Source of the DNA: Flammeovirgaceae bacterium UBA7330
Lineage (GTDB): Bacteria > Bacteroidota > Bacteroidia > Cytophagales > Cyclobacteriaceae
Assembly (NCBI GenBank): GCA_002471275.1
Contig: DKPQ01000009.1
Coordinates: forward strand, 124,001 to 188,000
Direction: 5' to 3'
DNA length: 64,000 nucleotides
Position numbers and translations under genes: made by a program. How positions within the stretch are numbered: the stretch's first letter is position 1; each line of letters opens with the position of its first letter. This document shows positions 33,671-42,811 of this stretch, in pieces. The notes beneath the pieces are model-generated. The model was not told the DNA's origin and did no database searches. It worked only from the letters and a program-made list of their open reading frames with translations.

Positions 33671-34774
33671 ATGAAATATCTGAGCGAATATAGAGATCCG
33701 GAGCTGGTCACGCAGTACCTAGACGAAATCAAAAAAACCGTTACGCAACCCTGGACAATCATGGAAGTTTGCGGAGGTCAAACACACAGCTTAGTAAAGT
33801 ATGGCATACTGGATTTGTTACCCAAAGAGATTACCATGGTTCATGGTCCTGGTTGCCCTGTTTGTGTCACACCACTTAATTTGATTGATAAAGCAGTTTA
33901 TCTAGCTGAGGAGAAGGATGTAATCCTGTGCTCATTCGGGGACATGTTGAGAGTACCAGGTTCAGAAAAAAATTTGTTAGAAGCAAAGGCGAATGGTGCT
34001 GATATTCGAATCCTCTATTCGCCGTTGGAAGCAGTAAAAATTGCTAAGGAAAACCCTGAAAGAGAAGTTGTCTTCTTTGCCGTAGGCTTTGAGACCACTG
34101 CTCCTGCCAATGCCCTATCGGTATTGCATGGCAAAAGGGCAGAATTGACTAATTACTCTATTCTTGCCTCCCACGTACTTGTTCCACCAGCCATATCTGC
34201 ACTCATGAGTGATCCGGATAGTGTGGTGCAAGGGTTTCTTGCTGCCGGACATGTATGCACCATCATGGGACTTGAGGAATATTATCCATTGGTCGAGCAG
34301 TACAATATTCCGATTGTAGTAACAGGGTTTGAACCTGTGGATTTACTTCAAGGTATTTTAATGACAGTTAAGCAGCTCGAAGGAGGGATTGCAAAGCTGG
34401 AGAATCAATATACCAGAATGGTGAGCGAAGAAGGTAATCCCAATGCCAAGCAAGCCATCTTTGAAGTTTTTGATGTGACCAATCGCATGTGGAGAGGCAT
34501 GGATGTCATTCCTTCTAGCGGCTATCAGGTAAAGAAAGAACTTGAGCAGTATGATGCCAACGTAAAATTTGAAGTATCTATTGAAGAGGCTCCCGAACAT
34601 GCTGAATGCATCGCCGGCGATATCATGAAAGGACTCAAAAAACCATTTGACTGCACACAATTCGGAAAGAAGTGTAAACCATCCAACCCGCTCGGCGCCC
34701 CTATGGTCTCCTCTGAAGGGGCATGTGCCGCTTATTACAATTATTCAGGAGAAACAGAATTAGCAGAAGCCTGA
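33671..34774 (+). CDS. hypD: Iron-sulfur scaffold HypD
   Basis: The 367-residue protein has the conserved EVCGGQTHS, GPGCPVCVTP and the C-terminal cysteine set around FDCTQFGKKC and SEGACAAYY. With HypC it assembles Fe(CN)2CO. It lies 2 bases before hypE and 2 after hypC. Confidence 0.93.
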   Translation: MKYLSEYRDPELVTQYLDEIKKTVTQPWTIMEVCGGQTHSLVKYGILDLLPKEITMVHGPGCPVCVTPLNLIDKAVYLAEEKDVILCSFGDMLRVPGSEKNLLEAKANGADIRILYSPLEAVKIAKENPEREVVFFAVGFETTAPANALSVLHGKRAELTNYSILASHVLVPPAISALMSDPDSVVQGFLAAGHVCTIMGLEEYYPLVEQYNIPIVVTGFEPVDLLQGILMTVKQLEGGIAKLENQYTRMVSEEGNPNAKQAIFEVFDVTNRMWRGMDVIPSSGYQVKKELEQYDANVKFEVSIEEAPEHAECIAGDIMKGLKKPFDCTQFGKKCKPSNPLGAPMVSSEGACAAYYNYSGETELAEA

Positions 34775-34775
34775 T

Positions 34776-35819
34776 ATGAAAATGGAATTGAGTTGTCCTA
34801 TGCCAAAACTTGACTTTGATCTAATCACTTTAGGTCACGGCAGTGGTGGGATATTGACTCATAAGTTGCTTGATGCGGGCGTTTTTGATCTTTTAAAAAA
34901 TGATAAGCTTTCAGAGCAACATGATGGAGCTATTTTAGAATTATCAGGTGAATCTGCTTTCACTACAGATAGTTTTGTTATCAACCCGATCTTCTTTCCT
35001 GGAGGGAACATCGGCGAGTTGGCTGTGTACGGCACAGTCAATGATCTTGCTATGTGCGGTGCGATTCCAAAATATCTTTCCTTAAGCTTTATACTAGAAG
35101 AAGGGCTAGCTATGGAGGAATTTTGGAAGATACTGGTCTCAATCAAAGGTGCTGCAGAAAGTGCAGGTGTTCAAATTGTTACTGGAGATACGAAGGTGGT
35201 TGATAAAGGGAAAGGAGATAAAATTTTCATCAATACCACTGGTATTGGATCTGTTCATTCAAAGTCAAATATCTCGGTAAACAACATTAAAGCAGGAGAT
35301 AGTATAATAGTAAGTGATCAACTCGCTCGACATGGCATTGCCATCATGTCTGTCCGCTCAGGTCTGGAGTTTGAAACAGACATTGAAAGCGATACCAAAA
35401 ACCTAAGCAAAGTGGTTCAATCCAGTATTGAAAAATTTGGTTCTGACATTCATGTCTTGAGAGATGCCACGAGAGGTGGCGTTGCTACCGTGCTTAAAGA
35501 AATGGCTGAAAAGCGTAACCTTGGAATGGACTTGGAATACAAACAAATACCAGTCAACGAAAGTGTCCAGGGTGCTTGCGAAATGCTTGGACTTGATCCA
35601 ATGTATGTGGCCAATGAAGGAGTTTTCGTAAGTATTGTTTCGAATGAAATTGCTCAGGAATATGTAGACTTCTTAAAAAGAGACGAAGCAACATCAAGTG
35701 CTTCAATTATAGGAACTGTCACTGATAAACACCCCAAGCAAGTAATCATGACAAGTGCAATTGGTGGAAAGCGTGCACTTACCATGCTGCCAGGAGAACA
35801 ATTACCCAGAATATGCTAA
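34776..35819 (+). CDS. hypE: Hydrogenase cyanide-forming protein HypE
   Basis: The 347-residue PurM/ThiL-like ATPase dehydrates the C-terminal thiocarbamate to thiocyanate. The C-terminus is PRIC, as needed. The N-terminal LGHGSGGILT and RDATRGGVATVLKEMA motifs are present. It overlaps the NHL gene by 7 bases. Confidence 0.93.
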   Translation: MKMELSCPMPKLDFDLITLGHGSGGILTHKLLDAGVFDLLKNDKLSEQHDGAILELSGESAFTTDSFVINPIFFPGGNIGELAVYGTVNDLAMCGAIPKYLSLSFILEEGLAMEEFWKILVSIKGAAESAGVQIVTGDTKVVDKGKGDKIFINTTGIGSVHSKSNISVNNIKAGDSIIVSDQLARHGIAIMSVRSGLEFETDIESDTKNLSKVVQSSIEKFGSDIHVLRDATRGGVATVLKEMAEKRNLGMDLEYKQIPVNESVQGACEMLGLDPMYVANEGVFVSIVSNEIAQEYVDFLKRDEATSSASIIGTVTDKHPKQVIMTSAIGGKRALTMLPGEQLPRIC

Positions 35820-36913
35820 ACCTCGATGAAATAACGACCGATTTCCTTTTGGAAAGTACGCTCTTTTATGGCGATGAAGGTAATCCTTTGCTAGCTCCAA
35901 GAGGTGTGTGGATGGAGAAAGGGAAATTGTTTGTTTCTGACACAGGACAGAATAGGGTTTTCATCTGGAATCAACTTCCTTCAGAAAAGTATCAAAAGCC
36001 AGATATTACATTAGGTCAACTTGAGGCAAAAGACACCAAAAGAAACAGTGGAAGTGAGGTATCTGCCAGTACATTACACTACCCCTCAGGTATTTGGTCA
36101 GATGGTGAGCGCGTGATTATTGCAGATGCTTGGAATCATCGTGTTTTGATTTGGAACAAATTCCCAGATCACAACGGACAGCCGGCAGATATTGTCTTAG
36201 GGCAACCAGACTTTGATTGCAATCAACCCAATGTCAGTGGTGTGGGTAATGATCCAACAGCAAGAAGTCTTAATTGGCCTTATGGTGTATATTCAGATGG
36301 CCGGAGTTTATGGATTGCTGATACAGGTAACAGAAGGGTACTTTATTACAAGGTAATCCCGAACACTAATTATCAAAAAGCTGATGGAGTGATAGGGAAA
36401 GAAAATTTCACTGAAAGAGACTATGAAAATTCCGATCCTATTTGGCCTTATTCTGTTAGGATAAGTCAAAGTGGAAAAATGGCTATCACTGACACACAGT
36501 ACTATCGAGTGCTACTTTGGAATGATTGGAGAAAGGGATTGACAGATAAGGCGGACGTTATTGTGGGGCAAGAAGACTTTGAAGGGAACGGTCAGAATCA
36601 ATATCGACTTCAACCTGCAGCTTTCACACTCAACTGGTGCTATGATTCTTTTTTCCATGAAGAAGACCTTTATGTTGCAGATACAGGCAATAGCCGAATC
36701 TTACGATTTGCTCCCTTTCCCCAAAAAAGTAATACCCCTGCCCATAGTCTAATTGGTCATGATGATTTTGGGACTGGAAGTGAAAATGCAAAAACCATGA
36801 TGGGAACGGCCAATGCTTTGTATTGGCCTTTTTCCATTTGTATTGAAGATAACCTATTAGCGATTGCTGATACAGGCAATCATCGAGTACTATTAAAATC
36901 AATTAATCTATGA
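35813..36913 (+). CDS. NHL-repeat beta-propeller protein
   Basis: The 366-residue protein has about six NHL repeats, each with the signature of an Asp-Thr/Ala-x-N-x-R-V-L strand (SDTGQNRVFIW, ADAWNHRVLIW, ADTGNRRVLYY, ADTGNHRVLLK). It has no signal peptide, so it acts in the cytoplasm. It is coupled by overlap to hypE and to the nickel permease. NHL proteins are found in other group 2a clusters and may help oligomer assembly or electron-partner docking. Confidence 0.82.
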   Translation: MLNLDEITTDFLLESTLFYGDEGNPLLAPRGVWMEKGKLFVSDTGQNRVFIWNQLPSEKYQKPDITLGQLEAKDTKRNSGSEVSASTLHYPSGIWSDGERVIIADAWNHRVLIWNKFPDHNGQPADIVLGQPDFDCNQPNVSGVGNDPTARSLNWPYGVYSDGRSLWIADTGNRRVLYYKVIPNTNYQKADGVIGKENFTERDYENSDPIWPYSVRISQSGKMAITDTQYYRVLLWNDWRKGLTDKADVIVGQEDFEGNGQNQYRLQPAAFTLNWCYDSFFHEEDLYVADTGNSRILRFAPFPQKSNTPAHSLIGHDDFGTGSENAKTMMGTANALYWPFSICIEDNLLAIADTGNHRVLLKSINL

Positions 36914-37524
36914 CTTTACCTACCCTTTTGTTTGCTGCTGTTGTTGGATTCAACCATGCTTTTGAGGCCGATCATGTGCTCGCTGTGGGTAACATTGCAA
37001 ATAGACGGAACACTTTTCTAGAAGCAATACGCGATGGACTTTTTTGGGGTTTGGGCCATACCTCTACAATCCTACTAGTAGGATGTATAATCATTGTCGG
37101 TAAACTCACGCTAAACATAGGTTCTTTTGAATATTTAGAGGTTGTCGTAGGAGTAACATTAGTCGCTCTTGGGATATTTCGTATTGGAAAATTGAGAAAA
37201 GCCAATCAAAAGATTGCTAAACCTACACCGGCAGATAGTAAGCTTGCGTACTCAATCGGCTTAATTCATGGTTTGGCAGGTAGTGGAGCGGTGGTTCTAA
37301 TCGCCATGTCGGAGATCGAATCATCTTCACTTAGTATTGTTTACATACTCCTTTTTGGGGCTGGTTCTATCTTAGGGATGATAATAGTCGCAATGCTCTT
37401 TAAAATACCCATAGGATCTAGAAGTGGTGTAAGCATTAAAATTCAGAACAGTTTTATAATGCTGTCAGGTATCCTCTGTATTGGTTATGGCCTATTTATG
37501 ATCTATAGCTTTTCTGGCCTATGA
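36910..37524 (+). CDS. Nickel permease of the NiCoT/HupE-like class
   Basis: The 204-residue protein has about six hydrophobic segments and, in the first one, HAFEADHVLAVGN, which matches the HxxxxDH metal-binding signature of nickel/cobalt transporters. The HGLAGSGAVVL segment is also typical. It supplies Ni(II) for the hydrogenase. Overlaps of 4 bases link it to both neighbours. Confidence 0.85.
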   Translation: MTLPTLLFAAVVGFNHAFEADHVLAVGNIANRRNTFLEAIRDGLFWGLGHTSTILLVGCIIIVGKLTLNIGSFEYLEVVVGVTLVALGIFRIGKLRKANQKIAKPTPADSKLAYSIGLIHGLAGSGAVVLIAMSEIESSSLSIVYILLFGAGSILGMIIVAMLFKIPIGSRSGVSIKIQNSFIMLSGILCIGYGLFMIYSFSGL

Positions 37525-38078
37525 AAAAAGTAGAGCTCAACCTAGTTGCACTTACTAATAGTGAGTCACATCCTGGTCAATTTGCTTTAGTACTTGAGGA
37601 TGTCAAAATGAAGCGAAGAATTCCTATTACGATTGGTGCGGTTGAAGCCCAAGCCATAGCAATGGTTGTAGAAAAAATGAAGCCATTGAGACCACAAACA
37701 CATGACCTTTTTTATAACTCTATGAAAGCTCTTGGAGTGAAAATAGAGGAGGTGGTCATTAATGAAATAGTAGAAGAGCGATATCACTCCAAAGTGATCT
37801 TTAGTAAAGGTCAGGAAAAGATTGCAGTTGATTCCAGAACTTCTGATGCAATTGCGCTAGCGGTACGTTTTGAATGTCCAATTTACACATTTGACTTTAT
37901 CCTTGAGAATACTGGCTTTTCGGTTGATACGGAAGGACTCCCCGTTGATAAAAGGGGATCCTTTATCAATTTTCCTTTAAACGAATTAGAAGAACTTCTA
38001 GAAAAAGTACTGAAAAAAGAGGATTACGAGAGTGCTACCAGAATTAGGGATGCCATTCAAAAGAAAAAAATTCAATAA
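37521..38078 (+). CDS. Bifunctional-nuclease-domain protein (DUF151) with UvrB/C motif
   Basis: The 185-residue protein has the DUF151 core (ITIGAVEAQAIAMVVE, SRTSDAIALAVRFECPIY) and a C-terminal UVR-type helix pair (LLEKVLKKEDYESATRIRDA). This two-domain form is common in Bacteroidota. Nuclease activity has been reported for a plant relative, while the bacterial function is unclear. Its inclusion between the nickel permease and a membrane gene, by overlap, makes it part of the hydrogenase operon. Confidence 0.85.
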   Translation: MKKVELNLVALTNSESHPGQFALVLEDVKMKRRIPITIGAVEAQAIAMVVEKMKPLRPQTHDLFYNSMKALGVKIEEVVINEIVEERYHSKVIFSKGQEKIAVDSRTSDAIALAVRFECPIYTFDFILENTGFSVDTEGLPVDKRGSFINFPLNELEELLEKVLKKEDYESATRIRDAIQKKKIQ

Positions 38079-38911
38079 TGAATCTGATTGTAAGAATATA
38101 CGATTCACTAGGACACGTCTGGAGTAATCATCGGACAGACCGTTTTATTAGTTTAGGCTTGATCTTAGGTTTTTTAGTTGGGCTAGCGATCGTAGCAATT
38201 TCAAGAAATTTTGAAATTGCATTCCTTCCTCCTAAAACCAACTACTTTCTTGCAATTGATATTGCATTTCAAATTCTACTTATTATTGAGATTTTGGGGT
38301 TGATTTTTGTCCTTTCAAGATCAGTTGCTGATTCGGTAGGAAAGCAATTTGAGATTCTATCAGTGATCTTATTAAGATCAGCATTCAAGGAATTTGGCAA
38401 TTTCAATCAACCTGTAGAATGGTCATCCATCTTATATGATCCACTTTTCCACATGCTAAGTGACGCATTTGGTGCATTGGTAATATTCCTTATCATAGGT
38501 TTTTATTACAAAAAACAGAGGCATGAAAAGATTACAAAAACAGATGAAGAACAACAAGAATTTATATCATTCAAGAAGATTTTAGCATTTATACTCTTGC
38601 TAATCTTTATCTATCTTGGTTCAAATGATTTAGTGAATTTTGCTCAAACGGGTAAATATGTTGATTCATTCAGTACATTCTATACGGTACTCATTTTTAC
38701 CGATATCTTAATTCTATTGTTTTCATTAAGATACAGCAGCAAATACTACAATTTATTTAGGTACTCTTCATTTGCTTTTGCTACAATTCTGATAAGAGTT
38801 TCACTAACAGCTCCACCTTATATTAATATTATGTTGGGAATTACAGCAGGCCTTTTTGTGTTAGGTCTTACTCTTATTTATAATTACTTTTTGAGGCATT
38901 CCTCAAATTAG
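38078..38911 (+). CDS. Multi-spanning membrane protein, last gene of the hydrogenase operon
   Basis: The 277-residue protein has about seven membrane segments (for example LGLILGFLVGLAIVAI, FLAIDIAFQILLIIEILGLI, ILAFILLLIFIYLGS) and few motifs. It shares one base with the preceding stop. It could anchor the cytosolic hydrogenase or feed electrons to quinone, but no haem or quinone signature is evident. I recognise no family. Confidence 0.6.
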   Translation: MNLIVRIYDSLGHVWSNHRTDRFISLGLILGFLVGLAIVAISRNFEIAFLPPKTNYFLAIDIAFQILLIIEILGLIFVLSRSVADSVGKQFEILSVILLRSAFKEFGNFNQPVEWSSILYDPLFHMLSDAFGALVIFLIIGFYYKKQRHEKITKTDEEQQEFISFKKILAFILLLIFIYLGSNDLVNFAQTGKYVDSFSTFYTVLIFTDILILLFSLRYSSKYYNLFRYSSFAFATILIRVSLTAPPYINIMLGITAGLFVLGLTLIYNYFLRHSSN

Positions 38912-39310
38912 ATTGTCTCTCCGTTTCAGATTTTCCCAAAATTGCATTACAATCTAAATACTTTTTGAGTAAAAAAAATCCTCTTTTACATTTTGGTACT
39001 ATGAAGGCATTTAGATTCAAGAATGAAATTTAAATTCCACTTGTAGTCATTATCTAGCAACAAGAAATTTACACAAAATCCGTTTTATGCCGTATTAGTC
39101 GTTGGGATAAGCGTATAGTTCGCTTTCTTCCAATTATAAAGCAAGTCAGTGGTCTCCTTGCTCATGTTTTTACTGCAAGCTGAACCAGTATCATATTGTT
39201 ACACTGCGCTGAAATTATTGAATTTCTGTAGTGACTATAAATGAGGCCCTTTTGTCAGAGAATGTTAGGAGTAAAAAATGAATTGTTTTGGCTATGTTTT
39301 ACCCATAGCA

Positions 39311-39347
39311 AAAAAAAGGCAGTCACTTTTTCGTAACTGCCTGATTT
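39311..39347 (-). terminator. Intrinsic terminator following the tRNA-Met fragment
   Basis: On the minus strand GGCAGTTAC / GTGACTGCC forms a stem with one internal mismatch around a GAAAAA loop, followed by seven T residues (39311-39345). It lies right after the tRNA-Met 3' half in the same direction, as expected for the original tRNA transcription unit. Confidence 0.75.
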
Positions 39348-39351
39348 TCAA

Positions 39352-39394
39352 TGTAGCGGGAACAGGACTCGAACCTGTGACCTTCGGGTTATGA
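39352..39394 (-). pseudogene. 3' half of tRNA-Met (anticodon CAT), attachment-site remnant
   Basis: Read on the minus strand, this is the anticodon loop CTCATAA, the 3' anticodon strand CCCGA, the variable loop, a full T arm (ACAGG-TTCGAGT-CCTGT) and an acceptor strand TCCCGCT. The D arm, the 5' acceptor and the 5' anticodon strand are absent, and there is no encoded CCA. Identity begins at the anticodon loop, where tyrosine recombinases often cut. It is a scar of element integration. Confidence 0.75.
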
Positions 39395-39456
39395 GTGCCC
39401 AGACATCAGATCTGGATTCAGCGTTGGGAATTCTTTCGAAGATTTCTTGAATTTCT

Positions 39457-39702
39457 TTAAACATGGCTGACAGGGTTAGCGTGTAGAAAATTTTCTATTG
39501 CGTAGATCGTGTTGTCTCGCAGGGAGTGGGTATCGTCAAACTGATCGATAAGGATCTCAAGGACCTCTATGGTGTCTGAGATTTTTAGGAGCTTGTTGAA
39601 GCGTTGTACTCCAACGTCGATGATGTACTGCTCATCAAATCGGGGGTAGTTGATAAAAATTCTGAATTGACTAAGCAGGTCTGTTAATTTTAAATTTTCC
39701 AT
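39457..39702 (-). CDS. Small protein next to the tRNA scar
   Basis: The 81-residue helical product (MENLKLTDLLSQFRIFINYP) has no recognised domain. It starts with ATG and lies 63 bases from the tRNA-Met remnant. This position and its composition suggest a leftover gene of the integrated element. Function unknown. Confidence 0.5.
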   Translation of the reverse strand: MENLKLTDLLSQFRIFINYPRFDEQYIIDVGVQRFNKLLKISDTIEVLEILIDQFDDTHSLRDNTIYAIENFLHANPVSHV

Positions 39703-40177
39703 GACAAGTAGTTTTTTGACTACAAGTGCCGGAAAGGATTTTTAAGGCAAAGAGAAGTTGTAAGGGAAATCATGAATCTGTGATTCGAGCAAAGCGTTTA
39801 TTTCCCGCATACTCTTTGACTAGGATAAATCCTTGAAGAAAACTTTGTCTAAAAAACCTACTTAGGGAAATCTAAGAACGGATCTGTGACTTCAGAATGA
39901 GACAAGTGCCAACCCGATGAGTACAATCAATCCGAAGTAGAAGGACTTATTCAAGCAAGAAATAAAAAGTAATTTTAGTAGCGATAAGTTGATGTAACCC
40001 TATCCGTAATTATTACACCTACCATGAACATTCAGGAAGTAAATCAGGAGATTTTAACAAATTATTAATTCAATGTTTTATTGTAAAAAAGATTTGCAAT
40101 ACCATTATTAACCATTCAAATTTTATACTTAACTTTAATATACAAAACCAGTAATTAGGAAATTAAGATCTCTAGCC
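39703..40177. other. Non-coding region with one imperfect long repeat
   Basis: The 475 bases contain no supported gene. Near 39949-39999 the sequence AAGCAAGAAATAAAAAGTAA, followed by TTTTAGTAGCGATAAGTTG and later AACCC, is similar to 44980-45030 on the far side of the neighbouring genes. AT-rich promoter-like DNA precedes the lipoprotein gene. Confidence 0.4.
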
Positions 40178-40804
40178 ATGTTTGAATATAAAGAAAGAGT
40201 TGAATATTCTGCTATTCTAAGTCTACTCTTGGTCTTGTTTCTCTCTTTTTCTTCATGCTATGAACCAGAAGAATATGTTCCTCCAGTTTATTTGGAGCCC
40301 GAAGTGAATTTAGTTGTGGATAATGTTCCATGGGACAGTACCAGCAATGAAGGAAGCACTTTAAATTTTCAGAATCGGGAATTTGACATTTTTGCACTAA
40401 ATGAAAAAATTAATGCCTGGTTTTATTGTCGCCTGATGGCTAAAGGCAACGCTGAAAGTGTTGATGTTTTTAATACCTATTCAAATGATACTGAAATCGT
40501 CCCATTTAAATTAGGTTCCTTCAGAACAAATGACACAATTGCCGTTACTATGTACTACCGAATTTATGGTATTGGTGATGATTCAGATGGGTTTCCAGAT
40601 TTTGATTATTGGGATTCATCAGATCCAGAATTAAATATTCTAACAATTGAAGATTCTTTTATATACGAAAATCAAATCTATGTGTCAGGAAAATTTGATG
40701 CAAGGGTTAGATTTTCTTATGATGGACAATTTCCATGGTACCGGTATATAGAAGGAACTTTTAAGAACGTAAGGGTAACCAAGGCTTATCCAAAAGTTGA
40801 ATGA
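40178..40804 (+). CDS. Predicted lipoprotein of unknown function
   Basis: The 208-residue protein has an export signal (SAILSLLLVLFLSFSSC) with a lipobox-like SFSSC, then a proline-rich linker and a beta-rich domain. A surface or periplasmic lipoprotein is predicted. The homologous family in Bacteroidota is widespread and uncharacterised, as far as I can tell. It is followed by the T9SS pseudogene on the same strand. Confidence 0.65.
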   Translation: MFEYKERVEYSAILSLLLVLFLSFSSCYEPEEYVPPVYLEPEVNLVVDNVPWDSTSNEGSTLNFQNREFDIFALNEKINAWFYCRLMAKGNAESVDVFNTYSNDTEIVPFKLGSFRTNDTIAVTMYYRIYGIGDDSDGFPDFDYWDSSDPELNILTIEDSFIYENQIYVSGKFDARVRFSYDGQFPWYRYIEGTFKNVRVTKAYPKVE

Positions 40805-40899
40805 TAATCCTATTTCCTACGAAATGAACAAGGAATACATTTTTACTGTAATTTATTTTAGTTATATGTAATATAAATCTTAATTAACAAGTATCAGCC

Positions 40900-42507
40900 A
40901 TGAAAAAACTTTTATTTCTATCTACTTTATTACTGTATTATAGTGGGTTTGCAGTTACCCTTCATATAGATGGGCCTACAGATGTATGCCCAAATGAAAA
41001 TGTTACCTACCATATTTATGCATCAGGAATATTCGGGAAGCTCAATGGTGGAGCTGGATGGGATGTATATATTGATGGTGTGCTACGTAGTGAATTCAGT
41101 AGTGGACCCTATTCATGTGGGAGTCAGTCGGATTTCTATTTTACACCAAGTCAAATAAAAGGTGGTCAAACTGTTTACGGATTTGATAAAGTTGGTACGG
41201 TAGAAATCAGGGCATCATTTAAAGGTGGTATTGCCTGCGGTTTGTATACCAATTCCTTATTTCTTACTTCGAGTGTACCAAGTCCCGGGCTGCCCACTAC
41301 AAGTGATGGGAACTATTCTTTTTGCCCTGGGGAATCCCAGATTGTAAACTTATTACCTGGTATGCCTGGGACAGCAAATACTGTAGATGATTGTTACTTT
41401 CATCATCAATGGCATTGGACAGTACCTACTGGATGGACAATAACCGGTTCTACGGATTCAGGGACAGGTTCTTCAAGATTTTATAGTACTTACACTGAAT
41501 CTGTAAAAATCACGGCACCTTCTACAGTCACACAAGGAACCACCGGATTATATACAACCATAGTCCCCGATAGTCCCTAGGATGTTTGGATAGGTACGAT
41601 ACAGCGAGAAATGTCAGTCGGAATACCAACATCAGGTATTTCAATAAGCGGTGACAATCTACTCTGCAGCACCAATAAAACATATACGTTACTAAATGTC
41701 CCACTTGGTGTTACGGTCAACTGGAGTGTTTCTCCTACATCATTATTTGCTGTAGACACTGGCACAGGATCTACTTTTGCAACAAGGGCAACGAATACAT
41801 CCAGTTCAGGGCAAGGAACTATAACTGCCACTATTTCTGGCACCTGCGGTACCGCAGTATACAATAAAAGTGTTTGGGTCGGGGGCCCAGACTATAATTT
41901 ACTTGACATTGTTACGACCAATTCGGGTGGTTCTCATAAGATACTTGCTTGTGACTACACACTCGCTGAAGCTGAATTTAATGGATCTGGTGGATCTACA
42001 ATAGGTATATCTGCATACCAGTGGGATATGCCTTATGCCTCAAATTGGTATATTTCTCAAGATGCCGGAGGGGGTGGTATTTCGATGCGGTATGTGGAGA
42101 TTGAATACTTTGACGATCCACCGCCAAGCACAGAGACAATCAAAATACGAGCACAAAACTCATGTGGTTGGAGCAGTTGGAAAAGCATATCTGTAACTGT
42201 TCAGGATAATTGTGGTTTTGGCTATTATTCATACTCCATGAGCCCCAACCCGGTAGACCAAACCCTTACAATAGATTTTACGGATAGTGAATCCAGTACC
42301 ACTCAACTAAATTCAACAAAAACTAAGAAGTCTAAAGACATTATGGTAGTAATCTATGACGGAAATCAACTCCAGGTGCTGTCAAAGGCAGGAAATACAG
42401 GAAAACAAATGAAACTTGATGTTTCATCTTTGATGCCTGGACCGTACTATATTCACTTAATAGCAGATGGAGAGGTGGTGAATAAGAAGCATCTGTTGGT
42501 TGAATAA
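40900..42507 (+). pseudogene. T9SS-exported PKD-like protein, interrupted by an in-frame TAG
   Basis: Two open segments, 40900-41577 and 41581-42507, are in one frame and separated only by TAG at 41578-41580. Joined, they encode about 535 residues: a Sec signal peptide (LLFLSTLLLYYSGFAVT), repeated Ig/PKD-like beta domains rich in Gly, Thr and Ser, and a C-terminal type IX secretion sorting domain (MSPNPVDQTLTIDF to VVNKKHLLVE). The stop removes the sorting domain, so the product would not be secreted. A sequencing error is possible. Confidence 0.75.
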
Positions 42508-42527
42508 TCCTTTACAAATTTTCTTAA

Positions 42528-42563
42528 GATAGGTCGTACATTAATTATATTGTGCGACCTATC
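42528..42563. terminator. Strong bidirectional terminator-type hairpin
   Basis: GATAGGTCGTACA (42528-42540) pairs with TGTGCGACCTATC (42551-42563) over 13 bases with one wobble, around a 10-base AT loop. It closes the exported-protein gene. The T run after it is short, so it may need the extended stem for function. Confidence 0.7.
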
Positions 42564-42811
42564 CTTAGTTTGATAACAATGATCACATTTGTCTAAACCT
42601 TCGGGAAATAAACAGAAGATTATTCTGGTATTTCCTGCTGATGGACCTTACCAATAACTGATAATTCAAGGTCCAAAAGAAAATTGCTGAGTCATTAATT
42701 TTTGTAATCCTGCCCGGGCTAGAAGAAATTTAAAGCAGCCAATTATTTGAGGCAACTCCAGTTGCTACGGAGGACTTCAGCTCATATGATATTCAGGGAG
42801 TAAAATTTACG
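42564..42811. other. Gap upstream of the 42.8 kb gene
   Basis: No separate gene is seen. The frame of the next gene is open upstream from about 42734 (reading SQLFEATPVATEDFSSYDIQ), without a start codon. This suggests that the annotated gene has lost its 5' end. Confidence 0.4.

Larger units (their letters stand above)
38912..39456. other. Non-coding region with tRNA scar and terminator
   Basis: This 545-base gap between the hydrogenase operon and the 81-residue gene has no coding sequence I can support. Its only clear content is the tRNA-Met 3' half and the intrinsic terminator next to it, listed separately. Confidence 0.5.

Noticed and set aside
39352..39430. Intact tRNA-Met gene
   Set aside because: The D arm, the 5' anticodon strand and the 5' acceptor strand are missing, and upstream bases do not pair with the 3' half.
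14555..41580. Reassignment of TAG to an amino acid, suggested by three in-frame TAG codons (2494, 14555, 41578)
   Set aside because: TAG ends several normal genes in the window, for example at 24258 and 24892, so the standard code applies and the three cases are treated separately.
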